61,128 bases of DNA from a virus (IMGVR_UViG_3300025000_000994:1-61128), one strand, 5' to 3'; shown: positions 1-8,632, numbered from the stretch's first letter. Notes: generated by a model not told the origin, from the letters alone. Made by a program: numbers and translations.

Positions 1-17
1 ATTTTATAACCATCCTC

Positions 18-965
18 TCACAATCTCCCTTCCTCCACGCTCCGTCTCACATCGTTCAGCCTCGGTACCACATCTTTATTCACCAGGCTATACATCTGCA
101 GAGTAAGTAGTTGCTGTTTTATCGCTTCCAACTCATGGCACACAGTAACCAGCTCCAACAGATCCACAAACACACCGGCACGATACCAGGATTCAAAGGC
201 TCGATATATCTTGCTTGTTGCACCGTATTTCTCGGGTAGCAATCTGAAGGACCTCAAATTACACAGAGCATACAAGATACCATTGAAGTATTTGCGCTGC
301 TCCGTCTGCTTTCGGCCTTTACTGTTTTGCGGGAATACCGGTCTGATAAGCTGCCATGATACGTCTGATATCTCATTAAATCCATTGTGGGAAATTTCCC
401 TTAATTGGCTTAACCCATTGATACTACTATATTTCACATCATGCCGCTTGTTTTTGGCGTTAACCTTTTCCGCTACGACAGGCCATGGGTTTTTTGCATT
501 GTCGCCCAGAATATCCGTGAGAATGTCCCAGCTGTCAGCATAGTACCCAAATGCTGCATAATCCTTCTCGGCAAACGCATTCCATGCTTGCTGCTCATAT
601 TGGGTTCGGATAGCTTTAATATGTTCGTAGAGCTTCCCATCCGATTCATTCAGCATCTTTGTGAGCATCAACCATCTTTGCATATGTGAGCCGTATGCCG
701 TAAGATTGCCGCGTTCATAGGCTTTATGTGCTTTTTCTTCCTCTTGCTTAATTGCTGATTTTGCGCCCTCGATGGAATCAGCCTGAAGCCGATAATACCG
801 AGTTCCTCTTGTATTTTTATTATACTTGTACGATGTGACAATATTTATTATCGTACCTTTTGACACATTATACATTTCGCCCAAACGCCTATAAGATACG
901 CTGGTAGTGCGATACAATCTGATAATTTCAGCTTCCTCTTCCGGAGAACAATATTTTTCTGACAC
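18..965 (-). CDS. HTH protein with IS402/DUF4096-like C-terminal domain
   Basis: An N-terminal helix-turn-helix (about residues 8-45, with YRRLGEMYNVSKGTI) is joined by a helical middle to a C-terminal stretch (about 200-275, with WQLIRPVFPQ, NGILYAL, FRLLP and IYRAFESWYRAGVF). That stretch resembles the N-terminal DNA-binding domain of IS5/IS402 transposases (DUF4096 type). No DDE nuclease domain follows, so transposition is not expected; a captured DNA-binding protein is more likely. It is the last gene of early module A, where module B has an ArpU-like activator, so a regulatory role is an inference. Its TGA lies 4 bases before an ATG at 13 that reads off the left edge. Confidence 0.6.
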   Translation of the reverse strand: MSEKYCSPEEEAEIIRLYRTTSVSYRRLGEMYNVSKGTIINIVTSYKYNKNTRGTRYYRLQADSIEGAKSAIKQEEEKAHKAYERGNLTAYGSHMQRWLMLTKMLNESDGKLYEHIKAIRTQYEQQAWNAFAEKDYAAFGYYADSWDILTDILGDNAKNPWPVVAEKVNAKNKRHDVKYSSINGLSQLREISHNGFNEISDVSWQLIRPVFPQNSKGRKQTEQRKYFNGILYALCNLRSFRLLPEKYGATSKIYRAFESWYRAGVFVDLLELVTVCHELEAIKQQLLTLQMYSLVNKDVVPRLNDVRRSVEEGRL

Positions 966-991
966 ATAAATTCCCCCCTTTAATCGTTTGT

Positions 992-1171
992 TTAAGCCCT
1001 AACCTTCATTACTCTGTCATATCTCATTTCGCTCACAGCGAATAGATCCTGCTTCGTCCTCCATTGCTGTGATTCATCCCGGTCTTTCTGTATCTCTCTT
1101 TTCGCCCGTTTAATATCCTCTCTGCGTTCAGCCAGGTCGCAGAATTGGGCTTTGGTTAGTTTATCTTGCAT
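992..1171 (-). CDS. Small charged coiled-coil protein, 59 aa
   Basis: The frame opens MQDKLTKAQF and overlaps the 3' end of the RusA gene by 16 bases, the usual packed arrangement here. The product is highly charged and probably one long helix. Module B has a protein of similar size and character beside its own RusA (47693-47848). Function unknown. Confidence 0.6.
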   Translation of the reverse strand: MQDKLTKAQFCDLAERREDIKRAKREIQKDRDESQQWRTKQDLFAVSEMRYDRVMKVRA

Positions 1172-1518
1172 ATTTCTACCTCTACCCGCGCATTCTCGCG
1201 GTCTACATAAAACTCATGCGATATACTTTTGACATATTTCTGGCTGTCGTCTTTGATGGTTCCGGCGTGTACCAGCGCATCCATAATAAACTTTGTACCT
1301 GCAGCTATATTGTCTATATCTCTCCTGCTGTCCGGCTCATACCACTTTATTGTTATGGCTACAACATTGTAGGGTGGAAGCTTCTTTGCCAGCCAGCCTA
1401 TCATATCGCCGTATTCGCGCTTCATGTTTGCGTATGGCTGATAGTTCCCTTTGCCCATTTTGGCAGCTTTGATTATTTCATTAAGTCCGGGTAGTTTACC
1501 GGGTATATCGAATTTCAT
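1156..1518 (-). CDS. rusA: RusA-family Holliday junction resolvase (module A)
   Basis: RusA resolvases are small dimeric endonucleases that cut four-way junctions made during phage recombination and replication. At 120 residues the length fits the family. The acidic catalytic region is visible as RRDIDNIAAGTKFIMDAL, followed by a second acidic site at DDSQKY. The N-terminus MKFDIPGKLPGLNE is typical. It overlaps the zinc-ribbon gene upstream. A diverged homologue lies at the matching place in module B (48032-48391). Confidence 0.85.
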   Translation of the reverse strand: MKFDIPGKLPGLNEIIKAAKMGKGNYQPYANMKREYGDMIGWLAKKLPPYNVVAITIKWYEPDSRRDIDNIAAGTKFIMDALVHAGTIKDDSQKYVKSISHEFYVDRENARVEVEICKIN

Positions 1519-1708
1519 TTGCAGCCTCCCTCAGTCTGCGCCCACACATAGGGCAGAAATTTATTCCAACAGTATCAATAAATCCGGGGTATTCTTCGTC
1601 AAAAACCTGCATATATACGCCGCTTACACTTATAAAAATTCTTGGATTTGCATTCTCACAAATGCCTAAGTATTCAGATGGAGTTTTGCAATATTTGCAT
1701 TCACTCAT
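1496..1708 (-). CDS. Small zinc-ribbon protein, 70 aa
   Basis: Paired cysteines near each end (CKYC and CPMCGRR) form a probable zinc ribbon. It overlaps rusA downstream and the coiled-coil gene upstream. Module B has a zinc-ribbon protein (47851-48027) beside its RusA gene, so the pairing is conserved although the sequence has drifted. A DNA or protein contact role is likely but unproven. Confidence 0.65.
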   Translation of the reverse strand: MSECKYCKTPSEYLGICENANPRIFISVSGVYMQVFDEEYPGFIDTVGINFCPMCGRRLREAANEIRYTR

Positions 1709-2109
1709 TCCCCCATCACCTCCGCTATCTTTGCAAGGGCTTCAAGCACCTCATTGATATGAGCTACCGCATAGCCTTTGGCATTTTCAAGTGCCACCCT
1801 TGCCACTTTCAACGCCTCACACTGCTTGCTTATAACATTATCCCTGTACCCCATCTGGATATTGGCGTCTGTTATATCTGCGCGGAATATCTCGTTTTCT
1901 GCCGCAAGCCTTTTCCAGTGATCGTTCGTCACCGCATAACAGTCCTGTATCCGCTCATTCTCCTGCTGCAAGGCTTCTATGGTGCCAAGCAATTCCAATA
2001 TCCAAGCTCTCGGTATTTCAATTTCTTTGGCTCGGAGTAAAACCAAATTTTGCTTAAACTGTTTTACAGTTACTTGTTCTAAAAGACTTTTTCCATCCGT
2101 CAACCTCAT
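1705..2109 (-). CDS. Coiled-coil phage protein (module A copy)
   Basis: A 134-residue, mainly helical protein with IEALQQENERI and a second half rich in Ala, Glu and Lys. It is homologous to 48388-48933, sharing the IEALQQEN segment and an E-IFRADI-DANIQM-like segment. Both copies lie between a RusA/zinc-ribbon unit and the MNARQ gene. No catalytic motif is visible; it may be a structural or regulatory partner. Confidence 0.6.
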   Translation of the reverse strand: MRLTDGKSLLEQVTVKQFKQNLVLLRAKEIEIPRAWILELLGTIEALQQENERIQDCYAVTNDHWKRLAAENEIFRADITDANIQMGYRDNVISKQCEALKVARVALENAKGYAVAHINEVLEALAKIAEVMGE

Positions 2110-2118
2110 CCCTCTACC

Positions 2119-2253
2119 TCACTTTCCGTATTTCCATTGCCTGTCAAACATTTTAGAGTATATCTTTTCTAGTTTTGCAAACTTTTCCTCATCATAGTTG
2201 ATTAAACAATCGCGCATCCAATCTGCTATTAAGCCGAGTACAGCTTTATTCAT
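2119..2253 (-). CDS. Small hypothetical protein, 44 aa
   Basis: A 44-residue frame beginning MNKAVLGLIADWMRD and ending FDRQWKYGK. GAGG lies about 7 bases before its ATG, and its stop runs into the ribosome site of the next gene. The spacing inside a gap-free operon supports it. No family recognised. Confidence 0.55.
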   Translation of the reverse strand: MNKAVLGLIADWMRDCLINYDEEKFAKLEKIYSKMFDRQWKYGK

Positions 2254-2268
2254 CCCTCTGCCTCACTT

Positions 2269-2463
2269 TCATCCATCCAACTCATTCTCTCGCCAAAAAG
2301 ATTCATCCGGCGGTTCCAATTCCTCTACCCTCTGCAGAGGCCACGGTATGCCGTTGATCCGGCAGAAATCCATAATACATGTCTCCGGTACACTTTTGCG
2401 GAAATCCCCATACATGCCCAGGTAGATTTCCTTGTACTGTTCAATTGCTTGCCGTGCATTCAT
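2269..2463 (-). CDS. Conserved small phage protein MNARQ, module A copy
   Basis: 64 residues opening MNARQAIEQYKEIYLGMYG. A near-identical copy at 48945-49154 keeps the protein and most of the DNA, including the upstream AAGGAGAG ribosome site and GGCC before the ATG. The pair is one of the recently shared segments of modules A and B. Aromatic and acidic residues are frequent (WPLQRVEELEPPDESFW). Function unknown. Confidence 0.7.
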   Translation of the reverse strand: MNARQAIEQYKEIYLGMYGDFRKSVPETCIMDFCRINGIPWPLQRVEELEPPDESFWRENELDG

Positions 2464-2639
2464 GGCCTCAACTCTCCTTTCACAACTATGTGTTTAATCT
2501 ATATTCTATAGCTTTGAGGATGGCGGCTATCCTCTGCCAGTTAGTGATATTAAGGAGGATGCCTCCTAAGGGGTAAATCTCACCGGTGCCGCCAAGCCGG
2601 TGGAGCTTTTAGTTCAAACTATCTTGTTATTGCGAAATA
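2464..2639 (-). other. Intergenic segment with two hairpins
   Basis: No gene with a usable start is seen. There is a 6-bp hairpin AGGAGG/CCTCCT (2553-2567) that could hide a Shine-Dalgarno-like sequence, and a CACCGG/CCGGTG hairpin (2581-2602). Neither has a U-tract. A frame open across about 40 codons lacks a start codon. Confidence 0.4.
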
Positions 2640-2843
2640 TTAATATCTTACAGGCGTACGTCTGTCATAGACTTGTATCCTAATCATGTATGTGTCACTA
2701 GCGTTTACGCTTGATACAGTTCTATCCATGTGAGGCTGTAATTCAGCACAATTTGGCTGTCCGCTTGCAACGATTTTTGAACCTTCCATAATTGTGATAA
2801 TGTTTCCGTAAGGTATGACCTTAACAATCTCTTTAACCTTCAT
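2640..2843 (-). CDS. Hypothetical phage protein, 67 aa
   Basis: The frame can be opened further upstream at a GTG, but that GTG overlaps the ribosome site GAAGGAG. The ATG at 2843 (MKVKEIVKVIPYGN) is 7 bases behind it and is preferred. The MKVK opening resembles a small family also at 45612-45818 and 32680-32814 (MKVKDLIEQL, MKAKALIEKL). Beta-strand rich C-terminus; function unknown. Confidence 0.6.
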   Translation of the reverse strand: MKVKEIVKVIPYGNIITIMEGSKIVASGQPNCAELQPHMDRTVSSVNASDTYMIRIQVYDRRTPVRY

Positions 2844-2878
2844 GCTACAACTCCTTCGCACTTTTTATATTTGTTGAA

Positions 2879-3439
2879 TCAATCTAACACATAAACCTCT
2901 AACCACTTCCTGCCAAACTCATTACACTCTACCTTACCAGCCATACATATATCCAGGTGACCATTGGTTATATCTCTGCCTCTGTCCATTACTATGAAAA
3001 CTCTATCGAAATAAGGAATATATACTCTCGCGCCAATCTCCAATTCCGGTCCTGCAGCAATAAATCCATCCTGAACCATTTGTCCTGATGCGGTAATGCC
3101 ATACTCAGGATCATCCGGTTCCTTCCCGCAAGATCCCTTCCAATATGCCGTGATTTCCATTATCATGCGAGTGCCGCGTTCACTGCCCCTGTCAACTTTA
3201 TCCTGCTTGGTGTCAAGCTGTTCCTGTAATGAGCCAATCTGCTCAGTTAGGGTGTTAATATATTGCTTATACTGAGTGCTCTCTGCTTGCATCGCATTAA
3301 CAGTATCTGTAAGGCTTAGAATTGCCGTTTTCTGTTTAGATAACATAATTTCATATTCGCGGCAGTTATCGTACAAACAAAGGGCAACTACGCAGGACAC
3401 AGTTATGATTAAAGCTATTATGTAATCTCTGCGTTTCAA
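2879..3439 (-). CDS. Membrane-anchored 3D-domain protein (module A)
   Basis: A short cytosolic start (KRRDY) is followed by one membrane segment (IIALIITVSCVVALCL), a coiled coil of about 45 residues, and a C-terminal 3D domain. The three conserved aspartates sit near YGITASGQ, VMDRGRDI and HLDICMAG. 3D domains are double-psi barrels often found in cell-wall lytic proteins. TTG at 3439 lies 8 bases after GGAG and overlaps the upstream stop as TTGA; a GTG at 3448 is the alternative. Homologues are at 58892-59403 (split) and 15387-15480 (remnant). Confidence 0.75.
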   Translation of the reverse strand: MKRRDYIIALIITVSCVVALCLYDNCREYEIMLSKQKTAILSLTDTVNAMQAESTQYKQYINTLTEQIGSLQEQLDTKQDKVDRGSERGTRMIMEITAYWKGSCGKEPDDPEYGITASGQMVQDGFIAAGPELEIGARVYIPYFDRVFIVMDRGRDITNGHLDICMAGKVECNEFGRKWLEVYVLD

Positions 3440-3933
3440 TCTATCCACTCCTTTACCGCCATACAGATATAACCTTGGGGTACAAACGGCTGTTTATCTA
3501 ATACATAAGGTACATCAAGCGTTACGGTATCCCCTGTGTAGCCTGTATAAGGATCATATTCCTCTAATACGAGAACGTCTCCAACTTGATAATCTCGGTC
3601 ATTCCAGCGGATTTCAAATGTCTTTTTACCGGATTTTATGACCTTAAAATATTCAGGCCATGTTTTAAGATGATGCGTTTTGTGTTTGTGATCTGGTTTA
3701 ATTCCATTGTGAATCTTTAATATCCATTCAGGAGCATCTATAAATTCAAACTCTCCTGGCTTAACACCTAAATGTTCACCATTTTCACATATTCCACAAA
3801 TTGCACCATGTGGATTTGATATTGCTGAGTATTCCATCCCGCTTCGTAAGATGGTACCTGGCTTTCCAGATACAACACCAAATGGGAAATCGGGTCTTAC
3901 ATTTTTTATCATGCGAATTTTAATTGTATCCAT
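3436..3933 (-). CDS. ASCH-like/DUF3850 protein
   Basis: 165 residues. The C-terminal half (about 85-165) matches the DUF3850/ASCH style: HHLKTWPEYFKVIKSGKKTFEIR, then RDYQVGDVLVLEEYDP and a closing GYICMAV strand. This PUA-like fold suggests nucleic-acid binding. The N-terminal 75 residues look like a small beta barrel and are not recognised. AAGGGG precedes the ATG. Confidence 0.7.
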   Translation of the reverse strand: MDTIKIRMIKNVRPDFPFGVVSGKPGTILRSGMEYSAISNPHGAICGICENGEHLGVKPGEFEFIDAPEWILKIHNGIKPDHKHKTHHLKTWPEYFKVIKSGKKTFEIRWNDRDYQVGDVLVLEEYDPYTGYTGDTVTLDVPYVLDKQPFVPQGYICMAVKEWID

Positions 3934-3948
3934 TTCAATCCCCTTTCT

Positions 3949-4371
3949 TCATCCTACCACTACCTTCATTGTGAGCAAATCAGCCAGTGTAACCATTTCA
4001 ATCCTGCCGTGCCGATTCTTTATCAGTAATTTATCAGGATACTTTGTTTCAACTTCTCCGGATACACGCTGCGTTTTTCTACCCTCATACCGAGTCAAGG
4101 TTATTTTGCTACCCTTTTGGAGCTTTTCAATCTGTTGTTTTGCCCGGTTTATATTTACCGCAAGGCTTATTAATTTTTTATCTTCACACATGATTTTGTT
4201 ATTAAGCTTTATGTCATCGCTTTCATCTGGTTTAACTATTCCGCGCTTTTCATTGGTATAATGCTGTATTGTACTTTTACCGCAATTGTACAATTCACCT
4301 ATTTGCACATATGTCATACCAGCTTTGCGATGAGCGGATATTTCTTCTACTTGCTCAATTGTAAGTTTCAT
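3949..4371 (-). CDS. HTH plus Veg-like barrel protein, coupled to MTase (module A)
   Basis: An N-terminal resolvase-type helix-turn-helix (YVQIGELYNCGKSTIQHY) and a C-terminal barrel resembling Veg (KITLTRYEGRKTQRVSGEVE). The preferred ATG (4371) overlaps the stop of the C5 methyltransferase as ATGA, with AGGAGG inside the methyltransferase gene. The copy at 50022-50444 is about 95 percent alike by eye and is ATGA-coupled to a different methyltransferase. It may regulate or assist methyltransferases. Confidence 0.7.
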   Translation of the reverse strand: MKLTIEQVEEISAHRKAGMTYVQIGELYNCGKSTIQHYTNEKRGIVKPDESDDIKLNNKIMCEDKKLISLAVNINRAKQQIEKLQKGSKITLTRYEGRKTQRVSGEVETKYPDKLLIKNRHGRIEMVTLADLLTMKVVVG

Positions 4372-5996
4372 TGTGCAATTACCTCCTGTTGCTGGCACAA
4401 TTCCGGTAAATTCGCTTCAACCAACGCCTTTGAGAATGGCGGCGGCACACTGTTACCGCACCTGGCTACCTGAGCAGTTTTAGGATAAGGCTTTCCCGTG
4501 AAGTCCCTGTCAATGATGTAATCCTGTGGAAATCCCTGAGCCGCATATAATTCTTTTGGCTCCAGCATTCTCATGCCGATGTCCACAATTTGATAATCCT
4601 GTCCGTGAATGGTTACTATCCCGAAGCGATCTTTGCTGGTTATGGTCCTGAGTGGTTCATTAACGTTTTGTCCAATATCATCTTTGTTGCCGTAATAACT
4701 CATGAGGAAAGTTCTGACTTCTCCCCAATGACCTGGCCCAGCAACGATTGTTGGAATAGGCTCATTCATGGATCTCCCGTCACAATGGTTATTCATTTGT
4801 AAAAGGTGGCTTGTAACGATAGCATTATGGTCTTTGCCTGTTATGGTATGTATTGGTTCTGCAGTATCAGATCCTGCGCCATCATAAAACCCGCCATAAT
4901 ACTTAGATATGAACGCCGTAACAAGGCCGTAACGGTTTGATCCATCTAATGTCATTATGGGTTCCTCAACTGATTGCCCTCTGTGTTCGGAATGTGCTGT
5001 TTCGCTGTGATATTGAATAAGCGTGGGTGAAACTAACATATGCTCTGCTTTTGATACGATTGTTGAAAGCGGATCTTTAATGTCGTGCAGCCTATCACCA
5101 CCACCGGTTTGTCCGATTTGAGATATAACCGGAGTAAAAAGATAATGTCCGTTTACTGAAGTTACGGTGCTTAACGGTTTGGATATGCTTTCTGGCTCAT
5201 TGTCAAATTTGTAATTTACAATAAACGGCTTAGGATTATTCAGTACATATTTTTCAATGCCCTTTGCAATACGCTTCATGGTGTTCTCTGCAAGTGGCTT
5301 TTTACGGTCAAATATGCTAGGACACGGTATAGACCAATCAATACACTCTGCCGCTGTCCTGTATGGCTTTAGCAATCTGAACCTTACTTCTATTCTGTCG
5401 GGGTCTCCATGTGTGGGCTCAGGCCATATAATCGGTTTACCGTCACACCTTGCAATCAGGAAAAACCTCTTGCGGCTTGTAGGCGCTCCATAATCGCACG
5501 CCCTGAGTTCCCGGTATTCAACCTTATAACCTTGCCTTTTTAGTGCTTTAACAAACAGATTGAAGGTCTCACCTTTCTTAGCTGGGTCAGGCATATTATC
5601 TACCAGTAACGGGCCCCATGTTTTAAATTCCTCAACATTTTCCAACATAATTACTCTTGGGTGAACCATTTTCGCCCACTTGACAGCTACCCATGCAAGA
5701 CCTCTAATACTCTTTTCAACTGGTTTTCCACCCTTCGCCTTAGAGAAGTGTTTGCAGTCTGGAGAAAACCAACATAGCGCCACTGGTTGGCCTTTGGTTG
5801 CTTCTACCGGATTCACTTCCCACACGTTCTCACAGTACACTTTTGTGCCGTGGTGGTTCGCCTTGTACATAGCAATGGCGGCTGGATCGTGGTTAACCGC
5901 TATGTCAATCGGTCTGCCTATTGCCAACTCAATTCCTGTGGAAGCACCGCCACCACCGGCGAAATTATCAACTATAAGTTCTTTTATACTCTTCAT
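4368..5996 (-). CDS. DNA cytosine-5 methyltransferase with repeat-rich recognition region
   Basis: Motif I is DNFAGGGGASTG, motif IV is unusual (FSPDCKHFSKAKG in place of PPCQ..S), motif VI is MLENVEEF, motif VIII SRKRFFLIAR and motif X ARCGNSVPPP. At 542 residues it exceeds typical phage enzymes. Between VIII and X lie about six degenerate repeats of the form EP-x-x-TI/V ending in a V-rich strand, such as EPISKPLSTVTS, DPLSTIVSK, EPIHTITGK and EPLRTITSK. It probably modifies phage DNA against host restriction. Specificity cannot be read from sequence. Confidence 0.88.
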   Translation of the reverse strand: MKSIKELIVDNFAGGGGASTGIELAIGRPIDIAVNHDPAAIAMYKANHHGTKVYCENVWEVNPVEATKGQPVALCWFSPDCKHFSKAKGGKPVEKSIRGLAWVAVKWAKMVHPRVIMLENVEEFKTWGPLLVDNMPDPAKKGETFNLFVKALKRQGYKVEYRELRACDYGAPTSRKRFFLIARCDGKPIIWPEPTHGDPDRIEVRFRLLKPYRTAAECIDWSIPCPSIFDRKKPLAENTMKRIAKGIEKYVLNNPKPFIVNYKFDNEPESISKPLSTVTSVNGHYLFTPVISQIGQTGGGDRLHDIKDPLSTIVSKAEHMLVSPTLIQYHSETAHSEHRGQSVEEPIMTLDGSNRYGLVTAFISKYYGGFYDGAGSDTAEPIHTITGKDHNAIVTSHLLQMNNHCDGRSMNEPIPTIVAGPGHWGEVRTFLMSYYGNKDDIGQNVNEPLRTITSKDRFGIVTIHGQDYQIVDIGMRMLEPKELYAAQGFPQDYIIDRDFTGKPYPKTAQVARCGNSVPPPFSKALVEANLPELCQQQEVIAQ

Positions 5997-6046
5997 TTCT
6001 TAAATTCCTGCCCTTCCAATACTGGTACTATTTTTATTTAAGCCCC

Positions 6047-6844
6047 TCACAATTTGTATAATCTATCAATTTCTTCGTCACTTGGTATTGATCGCTGCTC
6101 AAAATTGCCTTTTTGGGGTGTTGTATTTTGTTGTGCTTGTTTTGGCCGGTCTTTTTGAAGCAGTAATGTGTCGAACTTTTCTCGGAGCTTTTTGGCGGAT
6201 AATATATTTGATTTCCAAAAACTATCCTTTTGGCTGAATTCCATAACAACATTGATTTGTTCAAGTGTCCTTTTATCAAGCCGTGTCATTTTGTCAAACT
6301 CAGCTACCCACTTTGTTAAATCATCTGGTGTTTTTGCTCCTGGGTTATTTTGAAGCATAAGAGCTTTTAATTTTTCAGCCATCGTCATGTGTGACGATGA
6401 ATATATCTTTTCTTTATTCTTACATTCTTTAGTTCTTACATTCTTGTTAGTTGTTAGGTCTTTGTTACCCCTTTGTGACCCGTTTGTTAGTTGCTTTGTT
6501 AGGTCTTTGTCTGTCGACTGGTACAACTCCCAATTTAGAACGGTTACAAGCCTTGACTCCTTTGTTGATTCGTATGTTAGAAATTCAAGTTTTTCAAATC
6601 TAACAAAGGCAGTACGTATATTTTGTATTGAGATACCCTTACCACATTCTTTCTTAATTTTTGTAAGACTTGTAATTTTCTGTCCAGGTTTACATCTGTA
6701 CTTTTTACCCTTCCATTCCCATTCCTCTTCATCATGGTTAACCATACATAAAAGAGTAATGAGAATAGTTTTCTGTTCAGGTGTTGATAACTTCCATATT
6801 GGTTTTTCAAGGAGCACTCTGTAGAGTTTTATCCAGCCATCCAT
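6047..6844 (-). CDS. Replisome organiser / DnaD-like replication initiator (module A)
   Basis: The N-terminus MDGWIKLYRVLLEKPIW is typical of phage replisome organisers with a winged-helix domain. The C-terminus carries a helical module (KMTRLDKRTLEQINVVMEF, ILSAKKLREKFDTLLLQKDRP). Start M28 of the longest frame is used because AAAGGGTGAT lies upstream and the module B homologue begins at the same place. No replicative helicase gene is seen, so host helicase loading is inferred. Confidence 0.8.
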   Translation of the reverse strand: MDGWIKLYRVLLEKPIWKLSTPEQKTILITLLCMVNHDEEEWEWKGKKYRCKPGQKITSLTKIKKECGKGISIQNIRTAFVRFEKLEFLTYESTKESRLVTVLNWELYQSTDKDLTKQLTNGSQRGNKDLTTNKNVRTKECKNKEKIYSSSHMTMAEKLKALMLQNNPGAKTPDDLTKWVAEFDKMTRLDKRTLEQINVVMEFSQKDSFWKSNILSAKKLREKFDTLLLQKDRPKQAQQNTTPQKGNFEQRSIPSDEEIDRLYKL

Positions 6845-6982
6845 TAAATCACCCTTTACATTCAAGAAGCGAAGGCCGCCTCTTGTCGGAATCCTTTGAA
6901 CAAATATTAAGTTTTTGATTATCAAAAGATAACCTTTCTTGTTTTATATTTTTATCCCTCTGCCTTCACCGAGGGGTAAAGT

Positions 6983-7693
6983 CTACTCTTGACACACTAT
7001 AACCATCTTGCCCGTAACTGCCTGTACTTCTCTTTTAAATCTTGCAGCATTACTATTACCGGCCGACAAATGAAGCAGGTATATTTCTCTCACCTGGCTC
7101 AGATCATTCACCCTTAAAAACTCCTTCACATGGTCCAGAGAAAAATGCGAGTGTACAAGCCGTGCTCTTTGTGCTTCTGGTAAGCTTCCTTTTGAAACAT
7201 TGGCCTGTAATATATCTGCAGAATAATTACACTCAAGCATGACGTAATTCAGTCCGACAAATCGGTATTTGCAGTAATACGAATCTGTTATGAAAACCAA
7301 TTTCTCACCAGTTACTATAGATTGAATCAGGAATCCTAATGAGCCCTCGCAATCATGCTGTGTCTCAAACGGCCGGACAATAAACGTGCCAATAGTAAAT
7401 TGCTTATGTGCCTCAATAGTATGTGCCCTGTGCTCGTCCTGCACGCCTATAGCCTCAATTGTCTCCGCAGATGTGTAAACATCTATCGAATTCTTTAAGA
7501 GGTCTTTTACAGCTTTACAGTGGTCGTTGTGTGAATGGGAAACAAGGCAACCATCTATCTCTGACAATTTATAATTCAGCCCTTGCTTTATCTTTTGTAT
7601 TGAAATACCTGCTTCCAGCAGCAGAGCAGTTTTATCGTCCGATATTCTATAACAATTCCCTGCACTACTGCTGGCGTAGCTAAGTATGTTCAT
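6983..7693 (-). CDS. MBL-fold hydrolase of recombination module
   Basis: The metallo-beta-lactamase signature HxHxDH is seen as SHSHNDH, with further metal-ligand histidines near QHDCEG and LVHSHFSLDH. 236 residues. In Firmicutes phages such proteins sit directly beside RecT and are thought to act as nucleases in strand processing. Here its ATG directly follows the RecT stop. Substrate not known. Confidence 0.8.
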   Translation of the reverse strand: MNILSYASSSAGNCYRISDDKTALLLEAGISIQKIKQGLNYKLSEIDGCLVSHSHNDHCKAVKDLLKNSIDVYTSAETIEAIGVQDEHRAHTIEAHKQFTIGTFIVRPFETQHDCEGSLGFLIQSIVTGEKLVFITDSYYCKYRFVGLNYVMLECNYSADILQANVSKGSLPEAQRARLVHSHFSLDHVKEFLRVNDLSQVREIYLLHLSAGNSNAARFKREVQAVTGKMVIVCQE

Positions 7694-8632
7694 TTAGAAC
7701 CCCCGTCTTGTAGATTTATTTACTGGAGGCATATCAATGACAGCTTGTTCTTGCTTTTTTGCATCCTCTTGCTTACTGCTTGCCGGTGGTACTTCATCCT
7801 CAACTGGTGTAGACTCAACTACTGGCTCAATATCAATGATCTCAGAGTTAGCATTTGCCCCTATCTCTTCTTCTGCTTCTGCTTCCTCAATATCCGAATA
7901 GCTTTGCTTTGCATATGAGGAAAGCAAACTAGCATCGCTGGAACCGTTTATTATCGGCTTGCAAGCTTTATTTGTAACAGTTTTCTTGCACATTTCAGCA
8001 GTAAACTTGCCATGCACACTACTCCCTTTCAATTCCCCTTTGTCGTCAAATACACCCATTTTTGATTGTTTCCACGCTTGGTGAATTTCATCGAGCGTCA
8101 TTATAGTGGCTTCTTCTTTACCAGATTTATATAACACCGTACAGTAAGCAGCTACGATCTTATCTTTCTTCACGTTCTCGATTTTCTGATTATGCTTTGT
8201 AACAAATGTCTTGCCACGCAGTTTGCCATATTCAAATTCATCACCCTCGTATACAACGTCAGGCAATATATCTTCAATGTCGGGGTTTACTGCTTTGGCA
8301 ACTGCCATGGACCCGAAGTATGAGCGCTGCATCTGAAGCTTGTTGCCGTATACGATAAAGTAACATTGCTTCTTGTCGGGATTCAGTCCTTGTACTACCA
8401 TACTGAGAAGCGAATTTGCGATGCTGTCTTTCGTGCAAACTTCAAGTGCAGGTTTATAATCTTTACTTTGTACCTCCTGCAGCTGTAGCCATGCTGATTT
8501 TAAGGCGTTCTCAGGGCTGTAGTTTTCAGGGAAGTATAACTCGTGGTTGTTCTGGAACTGCTTCACCTTTGCCGCTACGATGTCTACTGTTTCCCTCTTT
8601 ACTGCGATTTGTGTGTTCTGCTTAACTTCCAT
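7694..8632 (-). CDS. recT: RecT-family single-strand annealing protein
   Basis: The RecT core is clear: LNPDKKQCYFIVYGNKLQMQ, RSYFGSMAVAK and the following strand-rich region. 312 residues with an acidic, low-complexity tail. RecT anneals complementary strands during phage recombination, normally with an exonuclease partner; the MBL protein downstream or the hook ATPase upstream may fill that place. Module B has no RecT. Confidence 0.9.
   Translation of the reverse strand: MEVKQNTQIAVKRETVDIVAAKVKQFQNNHELYFPENYSPENALKSAWLQLQEVQSKDYKPALEVCTKDSIANSLLSMVVQGLNPDKKQCYFIVYGNKLQMQRSYFGSMAVAKAVNPDIEDILPDVVYEGDEFEYGKLRGKTFVTKHNQKIENVKKDKIVAAYCTVLYKSGKEEATIMTLDEIHQAWKQSKMGVFDDKGELKGSSVHGKFTAEMCKKTVTNKACKPIINGSSDASLLSSYAKQSYSDIEEAEAEEEIGANANSEIIDIEPVVESTPVEDEVPPASSKQEDAKKQEQAVIDMPPVNKSTRRGF

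Noticed and set aside
2464-2639. Forty-codon minus-strand frame ending near 2488
   Set aside because: No ATG, GTG or TTG start inside the open stretch.
4261-4473. Plus-strand genes across the methyltransferase region
   Set aside because: Short frames without ribosome sites that lie wholly opposite well-supported minus-strand genes.
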